A DNA stretch of 64,000 nucleotides. Source: an uncultured Bacteroidia bacterium. Its GTDB lineage: Bacteria; Bacteroidota; Bacteroidia; Bacteroidales; UBA932. The translations under genes were made by a program, and so were the position numbers. Where the stretch lies: NCBI GenBank assembly GCA_902768665.1, contig CACXMA010000008.1, forward strand, positions 1-64,000, given 5' to 3'. The notes beneath the pieces are model-generated. The model saw only the letters and a program-made list of their open reading frames with translations, did not search any database and had not been told where the DNA came from. Shown one piece after another: positions 51,974 through 61,807 of this stretch. The first letter of the stretch is position 1, and every line of letters starts with the position of its first letter.

Positions 51974-52234
51974 ATGAAAGTCTTCCTCGCCGCCGTCATT
52001 TTCGTAGGCCTTTGTGTCCTCGGGCTCGGATTCAACATCTTTTTCCGGAAGAACGGCCGTTTCCCGGACACGGAGATCGAGTCCAACCCTGCCATGCGGA
52101 AACTCGGCATCAAGTGCGCGAAACAGGAAGAGATCGAGCTCTGGAGCAGGAAACCGGAAGGCGAACGTCCCGCCGGCTGTGACGGCAACTACAGCGACGC
52201 CTGTGCGTCCTGCAGCTTATATAATAAACATTGA
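51974..52234 (+). CDS. Small membrane protein with C-terminal cysteines
   Basis: Encodes 86 residues: one N-terminal transmembrane helix (about 3-23), then [20 protein letters not shown] and a tail with four cysteines ([18 protein letters not shown]). It resembles a small protein conserved in Bacteroidota, but no function is known. The cysteines could bind metal or form disulfides. The stop lies 2 bases before the der start, so translation may be coupled. Confidence 0.75.
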   Translation: MKVFLAAVIFVGLCVLGLGFNIFFRKNGRFPDTEIESNPAMRKLGIKCAKQEEIELWSRKPEGERPAGCDGNYSDACASCSLYNKH

Positions 52235-52236
52235 GT

Positions 52237-53544
52237 ATGGCATTAGTAGCAATCGTAGGCCGGCCGAATGTCGGCAAATCCACCCTGTTCAACCGCCTGG
52301 TCGGCATGCGCCAGGCCATCGTCGACGAGACCGCCGGCGTGACCCGCGACCGCCATTACGGCAAATGCGAATGGTGCGGCACCGAGTTCTCCGTCGTCGA
52401 CACCGGCGGCTATACGACGAATTCCGACGACGTCTTCGAGGAGGCGATCCGCCGCCAGGTGGCGCTCGCCATCGAGGAAGCGGACGTGGTCCTGTTCCTT
52501 GTCGAGGCCGCGACCGGCATCACCGACTACGACGCCGAGATCGCCGACATCCTCCGCCGCAGCCGTAAGCCCGTCCTTCTTGCCGTCAACAAGGTCGACA
52601 GCGGCGAGAAGATCTACGACAGCTACCAGTTCTACTCCCTCGGCCTCGGCGAGATCTGGAGCATCTCCGCCGCCAACGGATCCGGCACCGGCGACCTTCT
52701 CGACGCCCTTGTGAAGGTCCTGCCCGAGGAAGAAGCCCGCGAGGATGTCCATGCAGACCTCCCCCGCATCGCCATCGTCGGCCGCCCGAACGTCGGCAAG
52801 TCCTCGATGACCAACGCCCTGCTCGGCGAGGAGCGCAACATCGTCACCCCCGTCGCCGGCACGACCCGCGACTCCATCGAGACCTATTACAACAAGTTCG
52901 GCCACGAGTTCATGCTCGTCGACACCGCCGGCATCCGCCGCAAGGCCAAGGTGAGCGAAGACCTCGAGTTCTACTCCGTCATGCGCTCCATCCGCGCCAT
53001 CGAACACTCCGACGTCTGCATCCTCATGATCGACGCCAACGCCGGCATGGAGTCCCAGGACATGAACATCTTCAACCTGATCCTCAAGAACCGCAAGGGC
53101 TGCGTCATCGTGGTCAACAAATGGGACCTCTTCGAGAAGGAGAGCAACACCATGAAACGCTATGTGGAGGCCCTGAAGTCCCGCATCGCCCCCTTCGACG
53201 ACGTCCCGATCATCTTCACCTCCGTGCTGAACAAGCAGCGCATCCTCGATGTGCTGAGCGCCGCCGCCCATGTGGCAGAATGCATGCAGCAGCGCATCTC
53301 CACGGCCCGGCTCAACGAAGCCATGCTTCCGGAAATCGAAAACTATCCGCCGCCGGCATGGAAGGGAAAGTACATCAAGATCAAATACGTCACCCAGCTC
53401 CCGACCCGCTTCCCGTCCTTCGCCTTCTTCTGCAACCTGCCGCAGTGGGTCAAGGATCCCTACAAGCGCTTCCTCGAGAACAAACTCCGCGAGCACTTCG
53501 ACTTCGAGGGCTGCCCGCTACAGATTTTCATGAGAGGGAAATAA
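52237..53544 (+). CDS. der: Ribosome-associated GTPase Der (EngA)
   Basis: Encodes 435 residues from the ATG at 52237; an in-frame TTG 6 bases earlier is a weaker start. Two tandem GTPase domains are present. The first has [20 protein letters not shown] with DTGGYTT. The second has [20 protein letters not shown] with [11 protein letters not shown] and [11 protein letters not shown]-like C-terminal domain binds RNA. Der is needed for 50S assembly. It ends before a bidirectional terminator. Confidence 0.97.
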   Translation: MALVAIVGRPNVGKSTLFNRLVGMRQAIVDETAGVTRDRHYGKCEWCGTEFSVVDTGGYTTNSDDVFEEAIRRQVALAIEEADVVLFLVEAATGITDYDAEIADILRRSRKPVLLAVNKVDSGEKIYDSYQFYSLGLGEIWSISAANGSGTGDLLDALVKVLPEEEAREDVHADLPRIAIVGRPNVGKSSMTNALLGEERNIVTPVAGTTRDSIETYYNKFGHEFMLVDTAGIRRKAKVSEDLEFYSVMRSIRAIEHSDVCILMIDANAGMESQDMNIFNLILKNRKGCVIVVNKWDLFEKESNTMKRYVEALKSRIAPFDDVPIIFTSVLNKQRILDVLSAAAHVAECMQQRISTARLNEAMLPEIENYPPPAWKGKYIKIKYVTQLPTRFPSFAFFCNLPQWVKDPYKRFLENKLREHFDFEGCPLQIFMRGK

Positions 53545-53571
53545 TTCGCGAGCGCAGGCGGAAAATGATGA

Positions 53572-53601
53572 AAAGGGACGTGCCTCACGGCGCGTCCCTT
53601 T
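53572..53601. terminator. Bidirectional terminator after der
   Basis: AAAGGGACG (53572-53580) pairs with CGTCCCTTT (53593-53601) around a 12-base loop. It separates der from the convergent gene at 53664. Confidence 0.8.
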
Positions 53602-53663
53602 GTCATACCTTATTATTAACTAACTAAACAACCGCTTTGGAATATCCAATTACCGTGCCAAAC

Positions 53664-54083
53664 TCAGAAAATGGAGGTAGAGCGGTCGATTTTTATCTGC
53701 TGGATCTTGAATCCGTCCTTTTCCGTATAGACGACAAAGAGCGTAACGCTGAACTTTTCACCACCCGCAGAGAGCGTTCCGACGGCATATTTGAGATTGG
53801 GCTGGGAAGCCGTATGGGTAATCTGGAGACCGGCGGGAGTATGGGAGGCGAAGAAATCGTCGAGGATGCGGACGGCGTGGGCCCGGCTCGTGATATTGAG
53901 GGAGGAGCCGACGGATATATCCACATAGGGGGCCATCCACATGCTGAGACGCCCGGTGTCGCCGCTCCCGAGGTAACGGGCGATGGGCTTGAAAAGGGCG
54001 TTGCCGTCGACAGAAGACTGTGCGGACAGGCCGGCAGGCAGCAGCAGAAGCATCGCAGCAAGAAGGGAGAGGAATCTTTTCAT
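53664..54083 (-). CDS. DUF4783-like secreted protein
   Basis: Encodes 139 residues. A signal peptide (MKRFLSLLAAMLLLLPAGLS, cleaved near SAQ) precedes a small alpha/beta domain of the NTF2-like type (LFKPIARYLGSGDTGRLSMW; ILDDFFASHTPAGLQITHTA; IQQIKIDRS). This matches the layout of the Bacteroidota DUF4783 family, of unknown function. It is a single gene, convergent with der and divergent from rlmH. Confidence 0.78.
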   Translation of the reverse strand: MKRFLSLLAAMLLLLPAGLSAQSSVDGNALFKPIARYLGSGDTGRLSMWMAPYVDISVGSSLNITSRAHAVRILDDFFASHTPAGLQITHTASQPNLKYAVGTLSAGGEKFSVTLFVVYTEKDGFKIQQIKIDRSTSIF

Positions 54084-54114
54084 CGGTTTTCCGGGTATTG
54101 CACGGGCTATTTCT

Positions 54115-54145
54115 TTGCAAAATTCGCGCCAGCTGACTATATTTG
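54115..54145 (+). promoter_or_regulatory. Promoter for rlmH and the NtrY-like kinase gene
   Basis: TTTG (54115-54118), a 19-base spacer and TATATTTG (54138-54145) match the consensus. The rlmH ATG lies 37 bases downstream, which supports the chosen start. Confidence 0.8.
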
Positions 54146-54182
54146 CATGGATTCCACGGACAGCCGTGGAATGACGAAGGCA

Positions 54183-54656
54183 ATGAAAATGACGCTCCTG
54201 ACAGTCGGGAAGACCGACGTGAAATGGGTACGGGAAGGGCTGGACCTATACAGTTCCCGCCTCCGGCATTATGTGCCCTTCTCGCTGCAGGAGATGCCGG
54301 AGCTCAAGGGCGTATCCGCCCTCACACAGGCGCAGATCAAGGAAAAGGAAGGAAAGCTGATCCTGGCCGCCATCCGTCCCTCCGACGAGGTGTGGCTGCT
54401 GGACGAGCACGGCCGGGAATTCCGTTCGCTGGACTTCGCCGCCTTTATCGGCGAGCGCATGAGCCGCGGCGGAAGGGACCTCGTTTTCGTTATCGGCGGA
54501 GCCTACGGCTTCTCGGACGAAGTTTATGTCCGTGCCGACGGGAAGATTTCCCTGTCGAAGATGACGTTCTCCCACCAGATGGTCCGCACGATTTTTGCAG
54601 AACAGCTCTACCGCGCCTTTACCATCCTGAAAAACGAACCGTATCACCATGAGTAG
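54183..54656 (+). CDS. rlmH: 23S rRNA (pseudouridine1915-N3)-methyltransferase RlmH
   Basis: Encodes 157 residues from the ATG at 54183; earlier in-frame starts precede the promoter and antisense the DUF4783-like gene. The SPOUT methyltransferase knot is seen in VFVIGGAYGFSDEVYVRADG and the closing KISLSKMTFSHQMVRTIFAE. It methylates pseudouridine 1915 of 23S rRNA. Its stop overlaps the start of the kinase gene by 8 bases. Confidence 0.95.
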   Translation: MKMTLLTVGKTDVKWVREGLDLYSSRLRHYVPFSLQEMPELKGVSALTQAQIKEKEGKLILAAIRPSDEVWLLDEHGREFRSLDFAAFIGERMSRGGRDLVFVIGGAYGFSDEVYVRADGKISLSKMTFSHQMVRTIFAEQLYRAFTILKNEPYHHE

Positions 54657-57600
54657 CCGCCGTTTTTCCCTCCTTCATTCCGTCCGGCATCCCCGGCTGG
54701 ACTGGCTGAGCGTCGCGCTCATGGTCCTCGCGCTGCTGGTTCTCGGCACGAGCCTGCTGCTGCGGAACCTCCCGGAGAATTACGAGCGGACCGCCCGCCG
54801 CTTCACCGAATCGATGGAAAGCCGGATGGAAAAGCTGGAAGAGTCGATGCACGAAATGCTTTCCACCGGAGAGCCCGGCGAGGAATTCGCTGAGGACATG
54901 GTCCTCTATTCCTACCGCAACGACACCCTGCTCGACTGGCGGAACCAGTTCCCCGTCTTCAACGACAATATCCGCGAGGGCGAATCCTTCTCGCTCGCCG
55001 CATCGACGCGCCTGCGCCGCTCCCCTTATTATCCGCTCGCGGGAATCACCGACGAGCCTCAGTTCACCAATTTCGGTCCCAAGTGGTATATCGTCCGCTC
55101 CGTCAGCGACGGCAGCCGGACGGTCATCGGCGGCCTTCTGGTCAGGGACCTGCTCCAGGGTGCGGACGGGGGCATCTCCGACCGTCTCTACCGTAACGGC
55201 AGCTTCACGCTGGAGCCGCTGGACTATGGTTCCGGCTATGAGATCCGTATCGGGGACACGCCGGTGCTGAGCCTGGTTCCCGCCTCGGAATCCTCCTCGC
55301 AGAGCCTGCTTTCCTGGCCGCTCTGGCTCGCCCTGGCCCTCAACGTGCTCGGTTCGATCCTCTTTCTGGCGCACCGCCGGACCTTCCGCCGTTACCTCAT
55401 CGTCATCGCGGGGCAGAGTATCATCCTGCTGCTCATCTGGAGTCTCTGCCGGGACGTCCGGGACCCGATGCAGCTCTTCGCCCCGGTAACCTATGCCGGC
55501 GGAAAGGTCTTCTATTCGCTCGGCATCCTGCTGATTGTCCATCTCTATATCCTGCTTGCCGGCGCCCTGACCTACATGATCCGCCGGTCGGTCTTCCGCT
55601 GGTGTTTCCGAAGAAACGCCGCTTTCCGGACCGCCCTCGTGGGAACGGCGTCCCTGGCCGCCATGGTCCTGCTGTGCGGGCATATCCACCGATCCTTCAC
55701 CGACATCCTCGTCAACTCCGGCATCTTCCTCGAACTGCCGAAGTTCCAGACCCTTTCCGCCCTCTCCTGGCTGGTCTACGCATCCTACCTTTCGCTGGTG
55801 CTGACCATTCCGCTGCTGGCACAGTTCCTGCGGCCGGCGATGCGCTATTACTTCCGCTGGCGCATGGATTCGCTCAAGCGGATTCCGCGGATTGTCTTCT
55901 CCGTGCTGGCCGCGGCCTACTTTGTAGTGACGGCGTCCGTTGTCGGGCAGCAGAAGGAACAGATGATGGTCGGGACCTGGGCCGGGCGCCTGGTGATGGA
56001 CCGCGACATCTCGCTGGAGCCGCGCCTGCTGCGGATGGAACGGAATATCCGCCGCGACGCCGTCCTGACCGCGCTCGTCTATGGCAAGGGGGACAACAGC
56101 GAGGCCATCACCCTGCGCCTGCAGGACTATCTGCTGCGGATGATCGCGCAGAACTACGATATCGGCTTTTTCCGCGTCAACAGCTATGAGCCCGTCGATC
56201 CCGCGACCCGCCGCATCCTGGACGAATGGGTCAGCGTGGGAGAGCCCATCGCTCCCGCTTCCTCCTTCCTCTTCAGCACGGACGGCCGCGGTCGCGCCCG
56301 CTATGCCGGCGTGTTCGACTATCCGTCCGAGACACTCGGGGACACCCGCCTGATCGTCTGCATCGAATCGAAGGGAAACCGCGAGGACCGCGGCTACCTG
56401 AGCCTGCTCGGCATCCCCTCGCAGGGTGCCGTCGCCCTGCCGCCCATCTTCTCCTATGCCCGCTACCGCTTCGGCGAGCTGGTAACCCAGAGCGGCCCCG
56501 TGACCTATCCGACCGTCCTGCCGGAGCGCTATGCCAAACGGACCGGCGAGGGAACCAACTTCGTAGAGGCAAAAGGCGGGACGACCCACTTTGTCAACTG
56601 CGTGTCGCCCGACGACACGGTCATCATCTCCCGCAAGAAGGTCGCCCTGCTGAATTATATCTTCGCCGTCTTCCTGCTGGCCCTGCTGCTGACCACCGTG
56701 CAGGTGCTGATCCGCCCCCTGCGCCGCCGCAACCCGGGCCTGGAGAAGAATTACTTCAACTCCCGCATCCAGACAGTCCTTTACTCTTCGCTGGTCCTGT
56801 TCATCTTCGTGGTCGCCGGTTTCAGCGCCTACTTTGTCGGAAGCCGCTCCTACAACGAGTCCCGGGCCCGGATGGCCGCCCGGATCGGCACCATCCGCGA
56901 GCAGCTCCAGGACCACCTCCGCTATTCCCCTTCCCTGTCCGACATCTCCACGGCGGACCTTGCTTCCGTGCTGGAGGAGGTGAGCAACGCGACCCGCAGC
57001 GACCTCACCCTCTATTCGCCGGAGGGCAAGATGCTCCGGTCGACAGCCCTGGACCTCTACCGCCAGATGCTGCTCGGCTCCCGCGTCAACGACGTAGCCT
57101 ACCGTGCCATCCGAAAGGACCATGAGCCGCACTACATCGTCACGGAAAGCATCCGCGGACGCAAGTTCGACGCCACCTACGGCCCGGTCTTCAATGCCGG
57201 CGGCGAGCTGATCGGTTTCGTCAGCGTTCCCTTCGCCTCATCCCAGTCGCGCCTGCCGGCGGATTCGGTCAACTATCTCGTCTCCATCCTCAGCATCTTC
57301 CTTTTTCTGCTGCTGATCGTCCGTTATTTCCTCCAGCGCTTCCTCGACAGGATGTTCACCCCGATCGTGGAGCTCGGAACGAAGATGGACGAGACCGATA
57401 TCAACCACCTCGAGCCGCTGGTCTATGAACGGGACGACGAGATTTCCACGCTGGTGACGGCCTACAACCGCATGGTGTCGGTCCTTTCCGACTCGACCCG
57501 GAAGCTCGCGCAGGCCGAGCGCGACCGGGCCTGGAGCGAAATGGCCCGCCAGGTAGCCCACGAGATCAAGAACCCGCTGACGCCGATCAAGCTCCGGCTC

Positions 57601-58191
57601 CAGATGCTCATCCGCATGAAGGAGTCCGGCAACCCGGCCTGGACGGAAAGATTCGACGAGGTGGCGGGCGTGGTCCTCGAGCACATCGACATCCTCGCCG
57701 ACACCGCGAGCCAGTTCTCCACCTTCGCAAAACTCTATTCGGAGGACCCTGTCGAGTTCGACCTCGACAACATGATCCAGGAAGAGATCTCCATGTTCGA
57801 CACCCGCGAGAACATCCGCTTCTCCTACTTCGGACTGGAAGGGACCCGGATCACCGGTCCGAAACCGCAGCTCACCCGCGTACTGGTCAACCTGCTGACC
57901 AACGCCATCCAGGCCGTCGAAGGACAACAGGACGGGCGGGTGCTCGTATCCCTGCGCGTTTCCAGCCGCGACGGATTCTACGACATCGTCGTGGAGGACA
58001 ACGGCCCCGGCGTCAAGGAAGAGCACCAGGATAAACTCTTCACCCCGAATTTCACCACCAAGAACCGCGGCACGGGCCTCGGCCTTGCCATCTGCCGCAA
58101 CATCGTCGAGCGCTGCGGCGGCACGATCGCTTACTCGAAGTCATTCGCCCTCGGCGGCGCCTGCTTCACGGTGCAGTACCCGAAGAAATAA
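54649..58191 (+). CDS. NtrY-like membrane histidine kinase, unusually long
   Basis: Encodes 1180 residues. One transmembrane helix near residues 20-40 is followed by an extracytoplasmic region (about 45-220), then a cluster of about six helices (220-440). A second extracytoplasmic region, a helix near 665-690, a third sensor region (about 735-870) and a last helix with HAMP (about 875-950) follow. The HisKA box is VAHEIKNPLTPIKLRLQ (His near 971). The ATPase has LLTNAIQAVEG and GTGLGLAICRNIVERCGG. It overlaps rlmH by 8 bases. The sigma54-type regulator at 60659 is a possible partner. Confidence 0.88.
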   Translation: MSSRRFSLLHSVRHPRLDWLSVALMVLALLVLGTSLLLRNLPENYERTARRFTESMESRMEKLEESMHEMLSTGEPGEEFAEDMVLYSYRNDTLLDWRNQFPVFNDNIREGESFSLAASTRLRRSPYYPLAGITDEPQFTNFGPKWYIVRSVSDGSRTVIGGLLVRDLLQGADGGISDRLYRNGSFTLEPLDYGSGYEIRIGDTPVLSLVPASESSSQSLLSWPLWLALALNVLGSILFLAHRRTFRRYLIVIAGQSIILLLIWSLCRDVRDPMQLFAPVTYAGGKVFYSLGILLIVHLYILLAGALTYMIRRSVFRWCFRRNAAFRTALVGTASLAAMVLLCGHIHRSFTDILVNSGIFLELPKFQTLSALSWLVYASYLSLVLTIPLLAQFLRPAMRYYFRWRMDSLKRIPRIVFSVLAAAYFVVTASVVGQQKEQMMVGTWAGRLVMDRDISLEPRLLRMERNIRRDAVLTALVYGKGDNSEAITLRLQDYLLRMIAQNYDIGFFRVNSYEPVDPATRRILDEWVSVGEPIAPASSFLFSTDGRGRARYAGVFDYPSETLGDTRLIVCIESKGNREDRGYLSLLGIPSQGAVALPPIFSYARYRFGELVTQSGPVTYPTVLPERYAKRTGEGTNFVEAKGGTTHFVNCVSPDDTVIISRKKVALLNYIFAVFLLALLLTTVQVLIRPLRRRNPGLEKNYFNSRIQTVLYSSLVLFIFVVAGFSAYFVGSRSYNESRARMAARIGTIREQLQDHLRYSPSLSDISTADLASVLEEVSNATRSDLTLYSPEGKMLRSTALDLYRQMLLGSRVNDVAYRAIRKDHEPHYIVTESIRGRKFDATYGPVFNAGGELIGFVSVPFASSQSRLPADSVNYLVSILSIFLFLLLIVRYFLQRFLDRMFTPIVELGTKMDETDINHLEPLVYERDDEISTLVTAYNRMVSVLSDSTRKLAQAERDRAWSEMARQVAHEIKNPLTPIKLRLQMLIRMKESGNPAWTERFDEVAGVVLEHIDILADTASQFSTFAKLYSEDPVEFDLDNMIQEEISMFDTRENIRFSYFGLEGTRITGPKPQLTRVLVNLLTNAIQAVEGQQDGRVLVSLRVSSRDGFYDIVVEDNGPGVKEEHQDKLFTPNFTTKNRGTGLGLAICRNIVERCGGTIAYSKSFALGGACFTVQYPKK

Positions 58192-58192
58192 A

Positions 58193-58221
58193 AAATCCGG
58201 CCCGGATCGCGGGTCGGATTT
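58193..58221. terminator. Bidirectional terminator between the NtrY-like gene and efp
   Basis: AAATCCGGCCCG (58193-58204) pairs with CGGGTCGGATTT (58210-58221) with one mismatch. It lies between convergent genes. Confidence 0.85.
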
Positions 58222-58244
58222 CATTTCCCAAAAAAGGAAAGGTC

Positions 58245-58814
58245 TTACTTCACTCTCTGGCCGTAGGTGCGGTCGGTCGTGTTGACGGTGATGATCTCGC
58301 CGGTCTCGATAAAGAGCGGAACCATGATCTTGGCACCGGTCTCGAGGGTGACCTCCTTCAGGGCGGAAGTGCTGGCGGTGTTGCCCTTGACGGCGGGCTC
58401 GGAGTACGTGACCTCGAGGGTGACGTAGGTCGGAAGCTCGCAGGTAAGGCAGCGCTCCTCGGGCTCGGTAAGGAACATCATCTCAACGTGCTGGCCCTCT
58501 TTCATGAGGTCGGAGTTCTCCACGACGTCGTGCGGGAGCATGATCTGCTCGTAGGTCTCCTCGTGCATGAAGTTGAAGTTCTCGCCGTCATCATACAGGA
58601 ACTGATAGGGGCGGCGTTCGACGGTGATGAGGTCGATCTTGGCGCCGGCGGTGAAAGTGTTCTCGAGGATGCGGCCGTTCTCCAGGTTGCGGAGTTTCGT
58701 CTTGACGAAAGCGGGGCCCTTTCCGGGTTTGACGTGCTGGAAATAAACGACAGAGCAGGGCTTGCCGTTGAAGCTGATGTAAAGACCGTTCTTGAAGTCA
58801 GCGGTTGTTGCCAT
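58245..58814 (-). CDS. efp: Elongation factor P
   Basis: Encodes 189 residues, three beta-barrel domains. EF-P relieves ribosome stalling at proline runs. The conserved loop VKPGKGPAFVKTKLRNLENG carries the tip lysine position (near residue 32-34) that is modified in many bacteria. No modification genes are seen here. The C-terminal OB domain includes GAKIMVPLFIETGEIITVNT. It has its own promoter and is convergent with the NtrY-like gene. Confidence 0.97.
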   Translation of the reverse strand: MATTADFKNGLYISFNGKPCSVVYFQHVKPGKGPAFVKTKLRNLENGRILENTFTAGAKIDLITVERRPYQFLYDDGENFNFMHEETYEQIMLPHDVVENSDLMKEGQHVEMMFLTEPEERCLTCELPTYVTLEVTYSEPAVKGNTASTSALKEVTLETGAKIMVPLFIETGEIITVNTTDRTYGQRVK

Positions 58815-58853
58815 AGTTATCTTGTTTTGATTAAATAATCGCGATTAATCGGA

Positions 58854-58885
58854 CAAATTTACGGATTTGTCCCAATATCTGCAAA
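58854..58885 (-). promoter_or_regulatory. Promoter for efp
   Basis: On the minus strand TTTG (58882-58885), a 20-base spacer and TAAATTTG (58854-58861) fit the consensus. The leader holds overlapping palindromes (CGATTAATCG and AATCGCGATT, around 58837-58851). Confidence 0.75.
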
Positions 58886-58890
58886 TTTTG

Positions 58891-59883
58891 TTAGCCGACG
58901 GTCGCGCTCAGGTGGGCGTGACGCTCGTCGATGCCGCGCGAAAGCGTCGCCACGCGGGAGGCTACTTCCTCAAGCAGCCAGCTGGGCGTGGACGTCGCGC
59001 CGCAGACACCGACCCTGTCCTCGGGGCGGAACCATTCGAGGCGGATGTCGGCGGCATTGCCGACAAGGTAGGTGCGGATATTGACGCTCTTGCACAGGTC
59101 GCAGAGGACCCGGCCGTTGGAGCTGGACTTCCCGGACACGAAGATGATGATGTCGTGCGCCAGGGAGAAATTGATGAGCTTGGAGTGCCGGGAAGCCACC
59201 TGCGAGCAGATGGTATTGTGGACCGTCACACGGCCGGCGCCGCGGAAACGGTGGACGTCCATGCCGAACTCGCGGGCCATCTTGACTTCGATGAAAGAGC
59301 AGATTTCCTGGAACTCGGAAGGGCTTTTTGTCGTCTGGGAGAAGATCTCGACCGGGCGGGTGAGGTCGAAGCGGCCGTCCTCGATAGCCTCCAGCAGCAT
59401 GGCCTTGTTCTCGATGACGAGGGCGTCGCCGCCGACCTGGCCGAGCAGGCCGAGCACTTCGGCGTGGCCGATCTTTCCGAAAATCAGCAGCTGGCCGTTG
59501 CGGCCGTTCTCGTGGAGGCGGTTATAGGCCTCGCGGATGCGGTTCTGGAGCTGGAGCACGACGGGGCAGGTGCAGTCGATGACATGAAACCCGCGTTCGG
59601 CAGCCAGGGCATAGGTGGACGGCGGTTCGCCGTGGGCCCGGATCAGGAGCGTCTCCCCGGTCGCGGCGGAAGGCGTCATTTCGAAGAGGTCCTCCTTGTC
59701 GATGGCGACGAGTCCCTTGGCGCCGAGGCGCTCGAGCTCGGCTTCATTGTGGACGATGGCACCGAGGGAATAGAGTCGCCGGGGGCCGCCTGCCTCGGAG
59801 AGGTATTCCTCCGCCTTGGTGATGGCGCGGATAACTCCCCGGCAGAAACCCGAGTTGCGGTCTATTTCAACGGTGATGGGCAT
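58891..59883 (-). CDS. ispH: 4-hydroxy-3-methylbut-2-enyl diphosphate reductase
   Basis: Encodes 330 residues. IspH makes IPP and DMAPP in the last step of the MEP isoprenoid pathway, feeding uppS. The three iron-sulfur cysteines are in SGFCRGV (C14), VIDCTCPVVLQLQNR and GVCGATSTPSWLLEEV. It is slightly longer than usual, with an insertion near RHSKLINFSLAHDIIIFVSG. It follows cmk by 4 bases. Confidence 0.95.
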   Translation of the reverse strand: MPITVEIDRNSGFCRGVIRAITKAEEYLSEAGGPRRLYSLGAIVHNEAELERLGAKGLVAIDKEDLFEMTPSAATGETLLIRAHGEPPSTYALAAERGFHVIDCTCPVVLQLQNRIREAYNRLHENGRNGQLLIFGKIGHAEVLGLLGQVGGDALVIENKAMLLEAIEDGRFDLTRPVEIFSQTTKSPSEFQEICSFIEVKMAREFGMDVHRFRGAGRVTVHNTICSQVASRHSKLINFSLAHDIIIFVSGKSSSNGRVLCDLCKSVNIRTYLVGNAADIRLEWFRPEDRVGVCGATSTPSWLLEEVASRVATLSRGIDERHAHLSATVG

Positions 59884-59887
59884 TGCG

Positions 59888-60586
59888 CTACTGGAGGATC
59901 TGGAAACGGCCCTGGATCAGGCCCTGGAGCCATACGAGCTCCTCATCGAGACTCATGTGCGAATTGTCGAGCACGAAGGCGTCGGCGGGCTGCGTCAGCG
60001 GCGAAGTCTCGCGGTGGGAATCGATATAGTCCCGTTCCTGGAGGTTTTTCATCACCTCGTCGAAAGTCGGATGATCACCCTTGGCGACGAGCTCGTCGTA
60101 GCGGCGCTGGGCACGGATCTCCGGCGCGGCGGTCATGAAAATCTTCAGCTCGGCGTTCGGGAACACGGTCGTGCCGATGTCCCGGCCGTCCATGATGACG
60201 CGACCGCCCTTGCTGAAGGCGTGGAGCTTGTCGTCGACGAAACGGCGCACAAAAGGCACGGCGGAAACGGGGCTGACATTGCCGGAAACGGCGAGGGTCC
60301 GGATTTCGGACTCGATCAGCCGATCACCGAGATACAGGAGGGTCTTCCCGTCCTCGTGACGGAAGTGGAGGTCGAGACCGCCGTCGAGCAGCGCCTGCAG
60401 CGCCGGGAGGTCGATCTGCCCGTCGCGGACGATGCCCTTTTCCATACCGGCAAGCGTCACGCCGCGGTACATCGCACCGGAATCCAGATAGAGGAAAGCG
60501 AAGCGGGAAGCCGCCAGTTTCGCGAAAGTGCTCTTCCCGGTGGAGGAGCAGCCGTCGATCGCTATGATGATGTCAGGTATTTTCAT
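59888..60586 (-). CDS. cmk: Cytidylate kinase
   Basis: Encodes 232 residues from the ATG at 60586; an earlier in-frame ATG would add 14 residues before the standard opening. The P loop is IDGCSSTGKSTFAKLAA (about 11-27). The DGRDIGTTVFPNAELKIFMT block and the RAQRRYDE lid match the family. It phosphorylates CMP and dCMP. It is coupled to ispH, a common order in Bacteroidota. Confidence 0.96.
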   Translation of the reverse strand: MKIPDIIIAIDGCSSTGKSTFAKLAASRFAFLYLDSGAMYRGVTLAGMEKGIVRDGQIDLPALQALLDGGLDLHFRHEDGKTLLYLGDRLIESEIRTLAVSGNVSPVSAVPFVRRFVDDKLHAFSKGGRVIMDGRDIGTTVFPNAELKIFMTAAPEIRAQRRYDELVAKGDHPTFDEVMKNLQERDYIDSHRETSPLTQPADAFVLDNSHMSLDEELVWLQGLIQGRFQILQ

Positions 60587-60658
60587 GGTACACGTTTCAA
60601 GATTACAAAAATAGAAAAAATTGTGCAAAGTATGGTAAATTTATCCGATATTTGCGCT

Positions 60659-61807
60659 ATGAAAATACTCATTGTTGACGACGAAAAAGCCATCCGGAAC
60701 TCCCTGAAGGAGATCCTTGAGATGGAGGAATACCAGGTGGATACGGCCGAGAACGGCACCGAGGCCCTCGAAAAGGCCGACAAGGAAAAGTTCGACACCA
60801 TCTTCTGCGACATCAAGATGCCCGGCATCGACGGCATCGAGGTGCTGACGACGCTTATCGAGCGCGGCGTCGAGACCCCGATCGTGATGATTTCCGGCCA
60901 CGGCGACATCTCGACGGCCGTGGACTGCATCAAGAAGGGCGCCTTCGACTTCATCGAAAAGCCGCTCGACCTCAACCGCGTCCTGATCACCATCAAGAAC
61001 GCCACCGACAAAGCCACGCTCCAGGCCGAGACGAAGGTCCTCAAGAAGAAGATTTACGGACAGGAAATGATCGGCGAGTCGGAGTCCATCCGCCACATCC
61101 GCGAGATGATCGCCAAGGTCGCCCCCACCGACGCCAGCGTGCTGATCACCGGCGACAACGGCTCCGGCAAGGAGCTCGTCGCCCGCAGTCTCCACCAGCT
61201 CTCCAACCGCTCTATGATGCCCTACATCGAGGTCAACTGCGCCGCCATTCCCTCGGAACTGATTGAGAGCGAGCTCTTCGGCCACAAGAAAGGCTCCTTC
61301 ACATCCGCCATCCGGGACCACAAGGGCAAGTTCGAGCAGGCCGACGGCGGCACCCTCTTCCTCGACGAGATCGGCGACATGTCCCTGGCGGCCCAGGCCA
61401 AGGTCCTCCGCGTCCTGCAGGAGCGGAAACTTACGCCCGTGGGCGGCGACAAGAGCATCGAAGTCAATGTCCGCGTCGTCGCGGCGACCAACAAGAACCT
61501 CGCCGAGGAGATCGCCAAGGGCAACTTCCGCGAGGACCTCTACCACCGTCTCAGCGTCATCGTTTTCCGCGTCCCGACACTCGACGAGCGCAAGGACGAC
61601 ATTCCCCTGCTGGTCAACTATTTCCTCGATCAGATCAGCGCCTCGACGGCCATGCCCCGCAAGGAATTCTCGCAGGAGGCCATCGACCTGCTGGTCGCCA
61701 AGTCCTGGACCGGCAACATCCGCGAGCTTCGCAATGTGGTGGAACGCCTGCTGATTCTCGGCGGGAATCCCGTCTCCGCGCAGGACGTCAAAGATTACGT
61801 ATTCTGA
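60659..61807 (+). CDS. Sigma54-type AAA+ response regulator lacking a DNA-binding domain
   Basis: Encodes 382 residues from the ATG at 60659. The receiver domain (1-115) has the phosphoacceptor D51 ([11 protein letters not shown]) and K101. The AAA+ domain (about 138-370) has Walker A GDNGSGKE (165-172), the loop that is GAFTGA in most activators but here GSFTSA (212-217), and Walker [13 protein letters not shown]. It stops right after [17 protein letters not shown] and a short tail. The Fis-type helix-turn-helix of NtrC proteins is absent. The end overlaps lptB by 13 bases, convergently. Confidence 0.9.
   Translation: MKILIVDDEKAIRNSLKEILEMEEYQVDTAENGTEALEKADKEKFDTIFCDIKMPGIDGIEVLTTLIERGVETPIVMISGHGDISTAVDCIKKGAFDFIEKPLDLNRVLITIKNATDKATLQAETKVLKKKIYGQEMIGESESIRHIREMIAKVAPTDASVLITGDNGSGKELVARSLHQLSNRSMMPYIEVNCAAIPSELIESELFGHKKGSFTSAIRDHKGKFEQADGGTLFLDEIGDMSLAAQAKVLRVLQERKLTPVGGDKSIEVNVRVVAATNKNLAEEIAKGNFREDLYHRLSVIVFRVPTLDERKDDIPLLVNYFLDQISASTAMPRKEFSQEAIDLLVAKSWTGNIRELRNVVERLLILGGNPVSAQDVKDYVF

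Noticed and set aside
53637-54182. A long N-terminal extension of RlmH
   Set aside because: RlmH is normally about 155-159 residues. The consensus promoter at 54115-54145 lies inside the extension, which is antisense to the DUF4783-like gene.
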